Shown here in pieces: positions 19,472-26,853 of a stretch of 64,000 bases of DNA (position 1 is its first letter; every line of letters begins with the position of its first letter). A model generated the notes under the pieces. That model was not told the DNA's origin and made no database searches. It saw nothing but the letters and a program-made list of their open reading frames with translations. Position numbers and translations under genes: made by a program. Source of the stretch: Chitinophaga sp. MM2321 (lineage in GTDB: Bacteria; Bacteroidota; Bacteroidia; Chitinophagales; Chitinophagaceae); assembly GCF_964033635.1 (NCBI RefSeq), contig NZ_OZ035533.1, positions 5,146,001 through 5,210,000 on the forward strand, in the 5' to 3' direction.

Positions 19472-21184
19472 TTAGTGTGAATCTCTTAATACCTGGCTAC
19501 CGGAACCTCCTTTCAAAAATCCTAAGTCGGCGCCCAGGTGTGCCTGTTCTACGTTGTTTACATACATATTCACGTATCCCCTGTCATGTGGACTAACCGT
19601 TGCTACCCATGCAGCTTTTCTTTGTGCCAGCTCCTGATCATCTACCTGTAAATTCAATACTCTGCCCTGAACATCCAGTTCAATGATGTCGCCATCTTTT
19701 ACCAGCGCCAATGTACCACCGGCAGCGGCTTCCGGCGAAACATGCAATACAACGGTACCAAAACCTGTTCCGCTCATCCTGCCATCAGAGATCCGGATCA
19801 TATCCGTAATACCTTTTGCCAGCACTTTTTTGGGCAGGCTCATATTCCCCACTTCCGGCATACCGGGATATCCTTTTGGTCCAACATTTTTTAATACCAG
19901 GATACTGTTTTCATCCACCGGCAATTCGGGGTCATCTATTCTTTTCTTATAATCTTCAATATCTTCAAACACCACTGCTTTGCCGGTATGCTGCATCAGG
20001 TGCGGGCTGGCGGCAGAGGGTTTGATAATAGCGCCTGCTTCGCACAGGTTTCCTTTGAGAACTACGATGCCGGATTGCTGATTGAACGGTTCATCAAAAG
20101 CAGCGATCACTTCCCGGTTGATAGCCGATGCCCGCTGAATGTTTTCCAGGATCGTTTTACCATTTACCGTCATGAGGTCTGTATCCAGGTATTCCGTCAA
20201 TTCCTTCATGACAGCAGGTAAGCCGCCGGCATAATAAAGATCTTCCATAAAGTATTTTCCGGAAGGCTGGAGGTTTACGATCAGCGGGATGGCGGCAGAT
20301 AGCCTGTCAAAATCAAGGATGTCCAGCGGTACGCCGATCCTTCCGGCGATAGCCGTGAGGTGAATCACAAAGTTGGTGGAACCGCCTACAGCAGCATTTA
20401 CTTTTATGGCGTTATCGAAGGCTTTGCGGGTTAAGATATCAGAGAGTTTCACATCTTCGCGCACCATATCTACAATGCGTCTGCCGGAAAGCTGGGCTAA
20501 TACTTTCCTGTTGGCGTCTGCGGCAGGAATAGCAGCATTGCCGGGAAGTGAAAGACCCAATGCCTCTACCATGCAGGCCATGGAAGAAGCGGTGCCCATT
20601 ACGGCACAATGTCCGCGGCTGCGGCACATACCTGATTCAGCGATGTTAAGGTCTTCTTCCGTCATTGCGCCGGAACGCAGGTCAGCGGCAAAGCGCCAGA
20701 TATCGCTGGTACCGATATCCCTGCCATTGTATTTGCCGGTGAGCATAGCGCCGCCGGATACCACGATGGTGGGCAGGTTTACACTACAGGCTCCCATAAC
20801 GAGGGAAGGAGTGGTCTTATCACATCCACATAATAATACGACACCGTCCAGTGGATTGGCACGTATGGATTCTTCCACATCCATGCTTACCAGGTTGCGG
20901 AAAAGCATGGTAGTAGGTTTCATGAGGGTTTCGCCCAAAGACATCACCGGGAATTCAACAGGAAAACCACCGGCTTCCAGGATACCTCTTTTTACAGATT
21001 CCGCTAATTCCCTGAAGTGCGCATTGCAAGGGGTCAGCTCAGACCAGGTATTACAAATTCCAATAACAGGCTTCCCTTTAAATTCATCGGAAGGAATACC
21101 CTGATTTTTCATCCAGGCTCTGTATATAAACCCGTCTTTCCCCTCTTTTCCAAACCATTGTTGACTTCTTAATGATCCTTGCAT
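19472..21184 (-). CDS. IlvD/Edd family sugar-acid dehydratase
   Basis: A 570-residue iron-sulfur dehydratase. The [2Fe-2S] ligand cysteines fit the L-arabinonate/D-xylonate dehydratase branch: C53 in NTWSELTPC, C121 in CGCDKTTP and C193 in CRSRGHC, with near-identical spacing to the characterised enzyme. The catalytic Ser lies in GRMSGTGFGT. The CGCDKTTP wording favours sugar-acid dehydratases over the branched-chain amino-acid enzyme IlvD. It would turn an aldonate into a 2-keto-3-deoxy-aldonate in the cytoplasm. With two SDRs downstream in the same direction it forms a likely sugar oxidation cluster. The exact sugar (arabinonate is attractive given the GH127-like enzyme nearby) is inference. 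Confidence 0.9.
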   Translation of the reverse strand: MQGSLRSQQWFGKEGKDGFIYRAWMKNQGIPSDEFKGKPVIGICNTWSELTPCNAHFRELAESVKRGILEAGGFPVEFPVMSLGETLMKPTTMLFRNLVSMDVEESIRANPLDGVVLLCGCDKTTPSLVMGACSVNLPTIVVSGGAMLTGKYNGRDIGTSDIWRFAADLRSGAMTEEDLNIAESGMCRSRGHCAVMGTASSMACMVEALGLSLPGNAAIPAADANRKVLAQLSGRRIVDMVREDVKLSDILTRKAFDNAIKVNAAVGGSTNFVIHLTAIAGRIGVPLDILDFDRLSAAIPLIVNLQPSGKYFMEDLYYAGGLPAVMKELTEYLDTDLMTVNGKTILENIQRASAINREVIAAFDEPFNQQSGIVVLKGNLCEAGAIIKPSAASPHLMQHTGKAVVFEDIEDYKKRIDDPELPVDENSILVLKNVGPKGYPGMPEVGNMSLPKKVLAKGITDMIRISDGRMSGTGFGTVVLHVSPEAAAGGTLALVKDGDIIELDVQGRVLNLQVDDQELAQRKAAWVATVSPHDRGYVNMYVNNVEQAHLGADLGFLKGGSGSQVLRDSH

Positions 21185-21383
21185 TTGCTACAGTTTATTC
21201 GAAATAAAAAATTCATCGAATAAAAGTATCTCCTGGCAAGCGTTAAAAATGTTACTGGCTTATCCATATTTGTAACCTTATTAACTATATCATCTTTCCG
21301 CGCCATAACGGAATCCCGGTTGCTTTTCAGGGAGTTGCTAAAAACAAGCTTTCTGTTGCAGGGTTAAATATGGCTATAAAAAA

Positions 21384-21418
21384 AGAACGGGATTCCCACC
21401 GTGTAGAAAGCCCGTTCT
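21384..21418 (-). terminator. Intrinsic terminator after the GreA/GreB-like gene
   Basis: Arms AGAACGGG (21384-21391) and CCCGTTCT (21411-21418). Read on the minus strand, the stem is followed by an uninterrupted T-run (the A-run at 21378-21383), 35 bp after the stop of the gene at 21453. Confidence 0.75.
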
Positions 21419-21452
21419 GTTCTCAGCAGGAGGAAACTGCTATAAATTTCTT

Positions 21453-21860
21453 TTATACGAAAGTAGAATTTCTGACTTCTACTACGGAGTAAAATTTCTT
21501 CTTTTTAGAGAGTTGCCATACAAAGCTTTCTCCTTTTTTCAGGCCCATCAATGCTAATCCAAATGGGGTCAGTGCAGATATATTGCCATTCCATTCGTCG
21601 GTTTCATTGGGAGGCACCAGTTTATATTCAAGATTTGTTCTGGTGATGGTGTCCCGTATAATGACGGTAGAATACAGGCGGGAAGCCGTATTCGGGAAAT
21701 CATCATTGCTCAGCACATTTGCTTTACTCATCTTTTCAAGATGTTCTTTTTGCAGATGCTGATCATACATCAATTTCGGTGAATTACTTTTAAGATATTG
21801 GGTTAAAATGTCGTGGTCTTCCTTCAGCATCAAGAGTTGCTCGTTATTTTCTGTTGTCAT
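21453..21860 (-). CDS. GreA/GreB family (Rnk-like) elongation factor domain protein
   Basis: A 135-residue protein. Residues 1-45 are a short helical region, too short for the full GreA coiled coil. The C-terminal half has the FKBP-like GreA/GreB domain: STVIIRDTITRTNLEYKLVPP, then ISALTPFGLALMGLKKGESFVW. Full GreA/GreB rescue stalled RNA polymerase with two acidic residues at the coiled-coil tip; the short N-terminal part suggests a Rnk-like polymerase-binding protein instead. It stands alone, with a clear terminator behind it. Confidence 0.82.
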   Translation of the reverse strand: MTTENNEQLLMLKEDHDILTQYLKSNSPKLMYDQHLQKEHLEKMSKANVLSNDDFPNTASRLYSTVIIRDTITRTNLEYKLVPPNETDEWNGNISALTPFGLALMGLKKGESFVWQLSKKKKFYSVVEVRNSTFV

Positions 21861-22184
21861 AGTCCTGATTTATTTAAATACAATAAGAATGCTGATGCTA
21901 TCCAATGAGGAAGCAACAGCAAGTTTCATCCGCCGGAATATTTATTCCGGCAACATAAAGTACCCCGAACCGCAAATGAAACTAACGGAGCGGGGATAAA
22001 TTATTGAAATCCTTAAAGTTTGAAAAGAAGTACAGTCGTCCGCAGGTAAACGGGGTCACACCGACCAATTGAAGAAGATTGGCCGATGAAAAGAAGACGA
22101 ATATGGAATATAGATTTTTCACGACTTGCGAAGATACGGAATATATAGTTAATGGAGAAGTCTGGAGAGGGTTGCTAACGACAC

Positions 22185-22202
22185 TGCACCCTATCGGGTA
22201 TA
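22185..22202. promoter_or_regulatory. hip operator O1 (distal, weakest match)
   Basis: TGCACCCTATCGGGTATA, 14 of 18 bases identical to the proximal site O3. Its centre lies 40 bp upstream of the centre of O2. Confidence 0.55.
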
Positions 22203-22224
22203 ATACAACGAGAATAAACAGGTT

Positions 22225-22242
22225 TATACCTCATAGGGTATA
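22225..22242. promoter_or_regulatory. hip operator O2 (middle)
   Basis: TATACCTCATAGGGTATA. Its reverse complement differs from O3 by one or two bases. The TATACC...GGTATA form resembles the E. coli HipB operator TATCC-N8-GGATA. Confidence 0.7.
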
Positions 22243-22265
22243 AATTAATATTTTCTACTTATATT

Positions 22266-22283
22266 TATACCCTATAAGGTATA
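22266..22283. promoter_or_regulatory. hip operator O3 (next to hipB start)
   Basis: TATACCCTATAAGGTATA ends only 8 bp before the hipB ATG, so a bound repressor would cover the ribosome-entry region or the transcription start. Centre-to-centre distance to O2 is 41 bp, close to four helical turns. Confidence 0.72.
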
Positions 22284-22291
22284 TTAAAGCG

Positions 22292-22723
22292 ATGATTAAC
22301 ACACATTATTTATCAAATTTCGTTCGACATAGCAGAAGTAACCTGGGTTTAACACAGGTTGAGCTGGCAGAAAGAGCCGGAGTTGGTTTACGTTTCATAC
22401 GTGAACTGGAACAGGGGAAAACCACATTGAGAATGGATAAGGTAAACCAGGTGCTATCGCTTTTCGGTTATGGACTGATCCCCGGGAAAGAATTAGATCC
22501 TTTTGACGTTTATGAAAAAAACTTTAATCAGAATGTGCGTATTTCATTAAAGAATAAATCTATTTGGGATGGGTTTATAACCGGAACAATCAAGGAAGGG
22601 GGAATAATATCAGCATGGCAGTTTGTGAAAAAAAATGATATCATCAAATATCAGCAAACAAAAGATGTACAATTAATAACAACCATTCCCCACCACGAAA
22701 TTGAAAGAATTGTAAACATATAA
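22292..22723 (+). CDS. hipB: HipB-like HTH antitoxin/repressor with extra C-terminal domain
   Basis: A 143-residue protein. Residues about 8-65 are a Xre-type helix-turn-helix (SNLGLTQVELAERAGVGLRF, then ELEQGKTTLRMDKVNQVLSLFG), as in HipB antitoxins. The remaining 70 residues (VRISLKNKSIWDGFITGTIK to IPHHEIERIVNI) are not part of classical HipB (about 88 residues) and look like a small all-beta domain. It is followed after 3 bp by hipS and then hipT. It is expected to bind the three upstream palindromes and repress its own operon. No mobile-element gene is adjacent. Confidence 0.88.
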   Translation: MINTHYLSNFVRHSRSNLGLTQVELAERAGVGLRFIRELEQGKTTLRMDKVNQVLSLFGYGLIPGKELDPFDVYEKNFNQNVRISLKNKSIWDGFITGTIKEGGIISAWQFVKKNDIIKYQQTKDVQLITTIPHHEIERIVNI

Positions 22724-22726
22724 TTT

Positions 22727-23062
22727 ATGCAAAGGGCCGGAAAGGTATTCTTCAAAGATATAATAGCAGGAATTGTTTGGCAGGACGAAGATGGTTATGG
22801 ATTTGTCTACGACGAACAGTATCTTCAATCAGCAAACCCGATACCAGTGAGCTTTACACTTCCCCTGCGCAGTGAAGCATACAGAAGTAATACCATGATT
22901 CCTTTTTTTGATGGATTGATACCAGAAGGTTGGTTGCTCGACATTGCTGTAAAAAACTGGAAGTTGAACGAACGGGATCGGATGGGTTTATTATTATCTG
23001 CTTGTCGTGATTGTATCGGAGCAGTAAGCATTCAGGCTATTGAATCAAATGAAATCACATGA
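22727..23062 (+). CDS. hipS: HipS-like small antitoxin (stand-alone HipA N-terminal subdomain)
   Basis: A 111-residue protein that matches only the N-terminal subdomain of HipA (GKVFFKDIIAGIVWQDEDG, FVYDEQYL, PIPVSFTLPLRSEAYRS, PFFDGLIPEGWLL, DRMGLLLSACRDCIGAVSI). In the described HipBST systems this piece is a separate gene and neutralises the kinase HipT. Its stop TGA overlaps the hipT start by the sequence ATGA, so the two are translationally coupled. Because both proteins have proper ends and coupling, I read this as the tripartite architecture, not as a frameshifted hipA. Confidence 0.85.
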   Translation: MQRAGKVFFKDIIAGIVWQDEDGYGFVYDEQYLQSANPIPVSFTLPLRSEAYRSNTMIPFFDGLIPEGWLLDIAVKNWKLNERDRMGLLLSACRDCIGAVSIQAIESNEIT

Positions 23063-24015
23063 AAGAAAACAGGTGTTTATATTGCTATTTACCATTGTCT
23101 GATGAAGAAAAAGACTTTCATCCCCGATGCAGCAAGATGTTCTTTGGAACGCCTACACCACCTGCGTTGGATTATGATAATGAGCAAATGAAGCAGCTGG
23201 CTAAAGAGATCGTAATAAAAAGCATTGCAGTCACCGGGGTACAACCAAAGCTTTCTTTAAACCTGGAAAAGAAACCGGACAGCCGGGGAAAAAACAGGCT
23301 TACTATTGTAGGCATGTGGGGTGATTTTATTCTAAAACCACCAACGCAATCGTTTCCTTCATTACCAGAAAATGAGGACCTCACGATGCACCTCTCACAG
23401 TTAATGAAAATACCAACGGCAACGCATAGTCTCATTCGTTTAAAATCAGGAGAACTGGCTTACCTCACTAAGCGATTTGACAGGGATAATGGTAACAAAC
23501 TCGCTTTGGAAGACATGTGCCAGCTTACTGAAACACTCACAGAAGATAAGTACAGGAGCTCCATGGAAAAAGTGGGGAAAATTATCAATGCTTATTCCGG
23601 CCAACCCGGAATAGATATCATTCAGTTCTTTGATCTGACATTATTTTGTTTCCTTACCGGTAATGCAGATATGCATTTGAAGAATTTTTCCCTCTTAACA
23701 GATAAAGAACAACTAACCAGGCTTGCACCCGTATATGATTTATTGTCTACTCACCTGGCCATGCCAGCAGATAAAGAGGAAATGGCACTTACCCTGAATG
23801 CCCGCAAGAACAAAATTAAAAAAGGAGATTTTGATAGTTTAGCCAGGAACCTTGGCATTAATGAAAAAGCAATGAATAATAGTTATAAACGTTTCTCAAC
23901 CCGTTTAACGCAACTGAATGAATTTGTCAACATCTCCTTTCTGCCATCCGATCTGAAAGATGCCTATAAAGCTATGATGATCAGAAATGCACAGAAAATC
24001 GGGCTACTTGCTTAA
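23059..24015 (+). CDS. hipT: HipT-like serine/threonine kinase toxin
   Basis: A 318-residue HipA-family kinase without the N-terminal HipS-like subdomain. It starts with a zinc-finger-like motif (C6-x2-C9, H21-x2-C24), then the phosphorylatable loop with S55 and S66 in SIAVTGVQPKLSL, the ATP lysine in FILKPP (K93), the catalytic D204 in GNADMHLKN and the metal-binding D227 in APVYDLLS. All kinase residues are present, so it should be active. HipA phosphorylates GltX; characterised HipT phosphorylates TrpS; the target here is unknown. Expression should be kept low by HipB at the three operators. Confidence 0.88.
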   Translation: MKENRCLYCYLPLSDEEKDFHPRCSKMFFGTPTPPALDYDNEQMKQLAKEIVIKSIAVTGVQPKLSLNLEKKPDSRGKNRLTIVGMWGDFILKPPTQSFPSLPENEDLTMHLSQLMKIPTATHSLIRLKSGELAYLTKRFDRDNGNKLALEDMCQLTETLTEDKYRSSMEKVGKIINAYSGQPGIDIIQFFDLTLFCFLTGNADMHLKNFSLLTDKEQLTRLAPVYDLLSTHLAMPADKEEMALTLNARKNKIKKGDFDSLARNLGINEKAMNNSYKRFSTRLTQLNEFVNISFLPSDLKDAYKAMMIRNAQKIGLLA

Positions 24016-24085
24016 TGTTGATGCACGCCTCATGCAGCAATCACTCAAATGGTATAATACTTGTGCTGATAATCTATAAAAAATC

Positions 24086-24298
24086 ATGATGCAAACAACA
24101 TTCAAAATAGGCGATCATGTTACCTGGAATTCAGAGGCTGGTCATGTATCCGGCACAATCATTAAAATACATACAAAGGATTTTGATTACAAAGGATATA
24201 CACATCACGCCACCAAAGAAGATCCACAGTATGAAATAAAGAGTGATAAAACAGATCACATTGCGGCACACAAAGGATCGGCGTTGAAAAAATATTGA
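24086..24298 (+). CDS. DUF2945 (hypervirulence-associated TUDOR-like) small protein
   Basis: A 70-residue protein with the DUF2945 pattern: KIGDHVTWNSEAGHVSGTII, then YEIKSDKTDHIAAHKGSALK. This small beta-barrel family is widespread in soil bacteria and its function is not established. Two ATG codons follow each other at 24086 and 24089; either may be used. It is followed by a terminator and seems to be a single-gene unit. Confidence 0.85.
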   Translation: MMQTTFKIGDHVTWNSEAGHVSGTIIKIHTKDFDYKGYTHHATKEDPQYEIKSDKTDHIAAHKGSALKKY

Positions 24299-24315
24299 AG
24301 GATAGTTACCCACGA

Positions 24316-24345
24316 AAAAGCGCACCCTTTGCAGACTGCGCTTTT
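24316..24345 (+). terminator. Intrinsic terminator after the DUF2945 gene
   Basis: AAAAGCGCA (24316-24324) pairs with TGCGCTTTT (24337-24345), ending in a short T-run, 18 bp after the stop codon. Confidence 0.7.
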
Positions 24346-24621
24346 AAATATCACCGGAACATCTCACCTACTCCTCATCGTTTTTTAGTTTTTATTTATA
24401 GCGTTAGTAAGTGGTTAATTCATTTTGTTACAGGTTTCCTGAAAAATATTTCTCATATCGTTTATCCGCTCCAGTGGCAGGTTTTCATTTGGAAAAATCC
24501 TTTTAAATGCGTAACTTTCTTATAAATAAGTCAGGATTTATTACCCCCAGATAGCACTGAGCCAATAATATGTAAGATTGTAAGGTTTCGGTATCCCCTA
24601 AACGAAGTAAATCCTTCAACA
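24346..24621. other. Intergenic region
   Basis: AT-rich sequence with no supportable gene. It should hold the promoter of the Pro-rich protein gene; no promoter box is convincing. Confidence 0.45.
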
Positions 24622-25014
24622 ATGAAACCGCTCTTCCTCTTCATAATATTTACCGGTTCTTGTTTATTACTGACCGGCAGTACCGTTATGGCGCAAAAAA
24701 GACCCGTAAAGTCCCCTCATATTGATAGCACAGCATCCCGGCCGAAAGATGCGCATGCCTACCCGCAACCACTTCCGGCAGCTGAGCCCAAACCAGCTCC
24801 TACTATGGAAGGAATACCAAAACCACAGGGACTAAAGCCGCCAACCTCTATTTCAATGCCGCCGGCAGCACCGAAAGCGGATCTGGTAGCAGAAGATTCA
24901 ACGATAACACCTCCACCTCTTCCGGCAGCAGGAAAGGAAATTCCCAAACCCGCTCCCGTAACACCTCCTAAACCCAAACATAAAAAACATAACACACCAC
25001 ATGCCACTGCATAA
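24622..25014 (+). CDS. Secreted proline-rich protein, function unknown
   Basis: A 130-residue protein I do not recognise. A signal peptide is clear (MKPLFLFIIFTGSCLLLTGS, cleavage probably near VMA). The mature part is low-complexity, rich in Pro, Ala and Lys (PAAEPKPAPTMEGIPKPQG) and ends in a basic stretch (KPKHKKHNTP). It looks disordered and extended, perhaps a periplasmic spacer. It overlaps or directly precedes the membrane protein gene, so the two may act together. No domain is visible. Confidence 0.6.
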   Translation: MKPLFLFIIFTGSCLLLTGSTVMAQKRPVKSPHIDSTASRPKDAHAYPQPLPAAEPKPAPTMEGIPKPQGLKPPTSISMPPAAPKADLVAEDSTITPPPLPAAGKEIPKPAPVTPPKPKHKKHNTPHATA

Positions 25015-25603
25015 AACCCCGCTAAAAACAAGTACTTCAAAAATGTTTTTTTGTGTAATGGCGCTGCTATGGGCCGTTATGCCACTAAACGGGCAGGATA
25101 AACCCGTTGCTGTGAACTGGGCAGACAGTGTACAATATTATAATGGACAGCTACAGGTTAACTATGCAAAGGCGCAACTGGTGGAATATACCTATCACGT
25201 ATACACTTATAATCACCTGATCAAAGCATATGACCTCCATCACCGGAATTCAAATATCATTTTCTGGATGGTACTGATCATTGTTGGGGCGGGACTGATA
25301 TTTTCGGGGATTCAGTTTTTCATCAGCCTCAAATCCTTTAATTTCAAAATAAGACATAATAAAAAGGTACTGGGAACAACAGAACAACAGGATACCGCCA
25401 CGGAAGATAAGCCCACAACTTTTAAATTATCAAAGGATGGCATAGAATTCAGCTCCTCCATTTTCGGTGTTATTATCCTCGCGATGTCTATTATCTTTTT
25501 TTATTTCTACCTGCATTTCGTGTATCCGATAAATGTGGATACCGGTCAGCCCACGGGCAAGCAGGTAGATGTGCCTCCCGTGGCTACTGCACCCACACAA
25601 TAA
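25001..25603 (+). CDS. Membrane protein with two transmembrane segments, function unknown
   Basis: A 200-residue protein I do not recognise. The start at 25001 overlaps the previous gene by 14 bp; an ATG at 25043 would give a clean signal peptide (MFFCVMALLWAVMPLNG) and may be the true start. After a short extracytoplasmic region come a transmembrane helix (IIFWMVLIIVGAGLIFSGI), a soluble loop with charged residues and TFKLSKDGIEFSSS, and a second helix (IFGVIILAMSIIFFYFYL). The C-terminus is Pro-rich. The overlap with the secreted Pro-rich protein suggests a functional pair. Confidence 0.65.
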   Translation: MPLHKTPLKTSTSKMFFCVMALLWAVMPLNGQDKPVAVNWADSVQYYNGQLQVNYAKAQLVEYTYHVYTYNHLIKAYDLHHRNSNIIFWMVLIIVGAGLIFSGIQFFISLKSFNFKIRHNKKVLGTTEQQDTATEDKPTTFKLSKDGIEFSSSIFGVIILAMSIIFFYFYLHFVYPINVDTGQPTGKQVDVPPVATAPTQ

Positions 25604-25628
25604 ACGGTATTCCTTTTATCTACCCATA

Positions 25629-26741
25629 TTAAATCTCCACTTCTTCTCTTTTCTTCACCAAATGCGTGATTCCGCTGTTGATCATTTTCTCCAGCAGGTC
25701 ATAACCGGCGTTGGCTTTATGATGTGCGTAGGCGCGTTCCAGTTCTGTAACCGGCGCCAACCAGTATAAATTCACCGCGTCGCCATACATAGGCGGCAGG
25801 TTGATAACAGGGCCGGTGTACAAGGCGGCGGAAAGGATCAGGCTATCATAGGGATCAGGCAGCTCTGTTGCACTCACTGTATGTCCCTCTCCCAGCCAGG
25901 TAATTTGTTTCCAGGGGCGGTCTGCCAGGCCGGACATGATTTCCGCCATCTTCATGATCTCTTCCTCGGGATAATCCTTTTTGCTGATGGCCATGGCCAG
26001 TTCCATTCTCCGGAAGCCGGGCGCGCGCTCACTGTAGAGGATTTCCACCCACGGCATCGGGCGGATACTGACACCTAACGTGATCAGGTATACGATGTCA
26101 TCCTGTTCGTATTTAGCCAATGCCATCGGCGGCCATTGTCCGCCATCAATGGCATAGTATTGCTGTGTTTTACCGAATGCCGCCTCATAGGCCTGGATAA
26201 ACTGGTCCTGTAAAATGCTCCATTGCTGGCTGGTTTCTTCCACCCATCCCTTCCAGAAATCGATAGCCTGGGTGACTCTTTTATGCAATATATTGGTAGC
26301 AGGAGTGCCCAGCGGAAAAATCAGGTCATCGTCATCAGCACCAATACAATCTGCGGCATAGGCCACTGCCTTTTCTTCTGAATACAGCCCCCAGCCCGGA
26401 ATAACACCCAGTAGCTCACCGTCATACATCATGGCGGCGCCATCGCCTTCTTCCATCCATACAATTGTGATCAGTTCTTTCTGCAATGGCTCCTTTCCTT
26501 CCGGATGATTGCAGAAGCGCCTTTCCATCATTGGCGCCATCCCTTCTTTCATGGCCGCTACATCCTTTTTTTCCGGCGCGGGTTGCAGGTTACGCAACCA
26601 GCAAGGCCGCGGAGAATATTTACTACTCAGCAACTCGGAAGGATAAAGGTAAAAATAAGCCACCCTGTCATCCTGTTCAACCACGGCGTAAAGTGTACCA
26701 CGGCTGTTAGCCTGTTCTATCAACATTACCGGATCAGACAT
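25629..26741 (-). CDS. Suppressor-of-fused (SUFU) domain protein
   Basis: A 370-residue cytoplasmic protein. The C-terminal half resembles the SUFU domain found in many bacteria: IVYLITLGVSIRPMPWVE, APGFRRMELAMAISKK, then WLGEGHTVSATELPDPYDS and the hydrophobic VNLYWLAPVTELERAYA. In bacteria this domain often appears as an immunity protein or in polymorphic-toxin neighbourhoods, but the role of lone copies is unknown. The N-terminal 130 residues are a separate region (VEQDDRVAYFYLYPSEL) that I cannot name. No toxin gene is adjacent. It is convergent with the membrane protein gene. Confidence 0.7.
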   Translation of the reverse strand: MSDPVMLIEQANSRGTLYAVVEQDDRVAYFYLYPSELLSSKYSPRPCWLRNLQPAPEKKDVAAMKEGMAPMMERRFCNHPEGKEPLQKELITIVWMEEGDGAAMMYDGELLGVIPGWGLYSEEKAVAYAADCIGADDDDLIFPLGTPATNILHKRVTQAIDFWKGWVEETSQQWSILQDQFIQAYEAAFGKTQQYYAIDGGQWPPMALAKYEQDDIVYLITLGVSIRPMPWVEILYSERAPGFRRMELAMAISKKDYPEEEIMKMAEIMSGLADRPWKQITWLGEGHTVSATELPDPYDSLILSAALYTGPVINLPPMYGDAVNLYWLAPVTELERAYAHHKANAGYDLLEKMINSGITHLVKKREEVEI

Positions 26742-26853
26742 ATAATAAGTTTAAAATTTACAGCTTTTGACTGCCCAAAATTAAGGCATAAATCTCAGGA
26801 CTATTAAACCTGAACTTTTTCGATTATTTTGTTGTCTACTTAACAATTAAACC

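Larger units (their letters stand above)
21861..22291. other. Intergenic region between Gre-like gene and hip locus
   Basis: 431 bp between divergent genes with no supportable gene. The right third holds the three hip operators (listed separately). The left part must hold the promoter of the Gre-like gene. No promoter box could be fixed with confidence. Confidence 0.5.

Noticed and set aside
20373..21104. 243-residue open frame on the plus strand across the IlvD/Edd dehydratase
   Set aside because: Antisense shadow of a well-conserved enzyme; Ser/Pro-rich with no recognisable domain.
22727..24015. Frameshifted hipA pseudogene
   Set aside because: The two frames have a proper stop and start joined as ATGA, and both products match known separate HipS and HipT proteins.
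24295..24525. 76-residue plus-strand open frame after the DUF2945 gene
   Set aside because: It runs through the terminator hairpin and has no recognisable sequence features.
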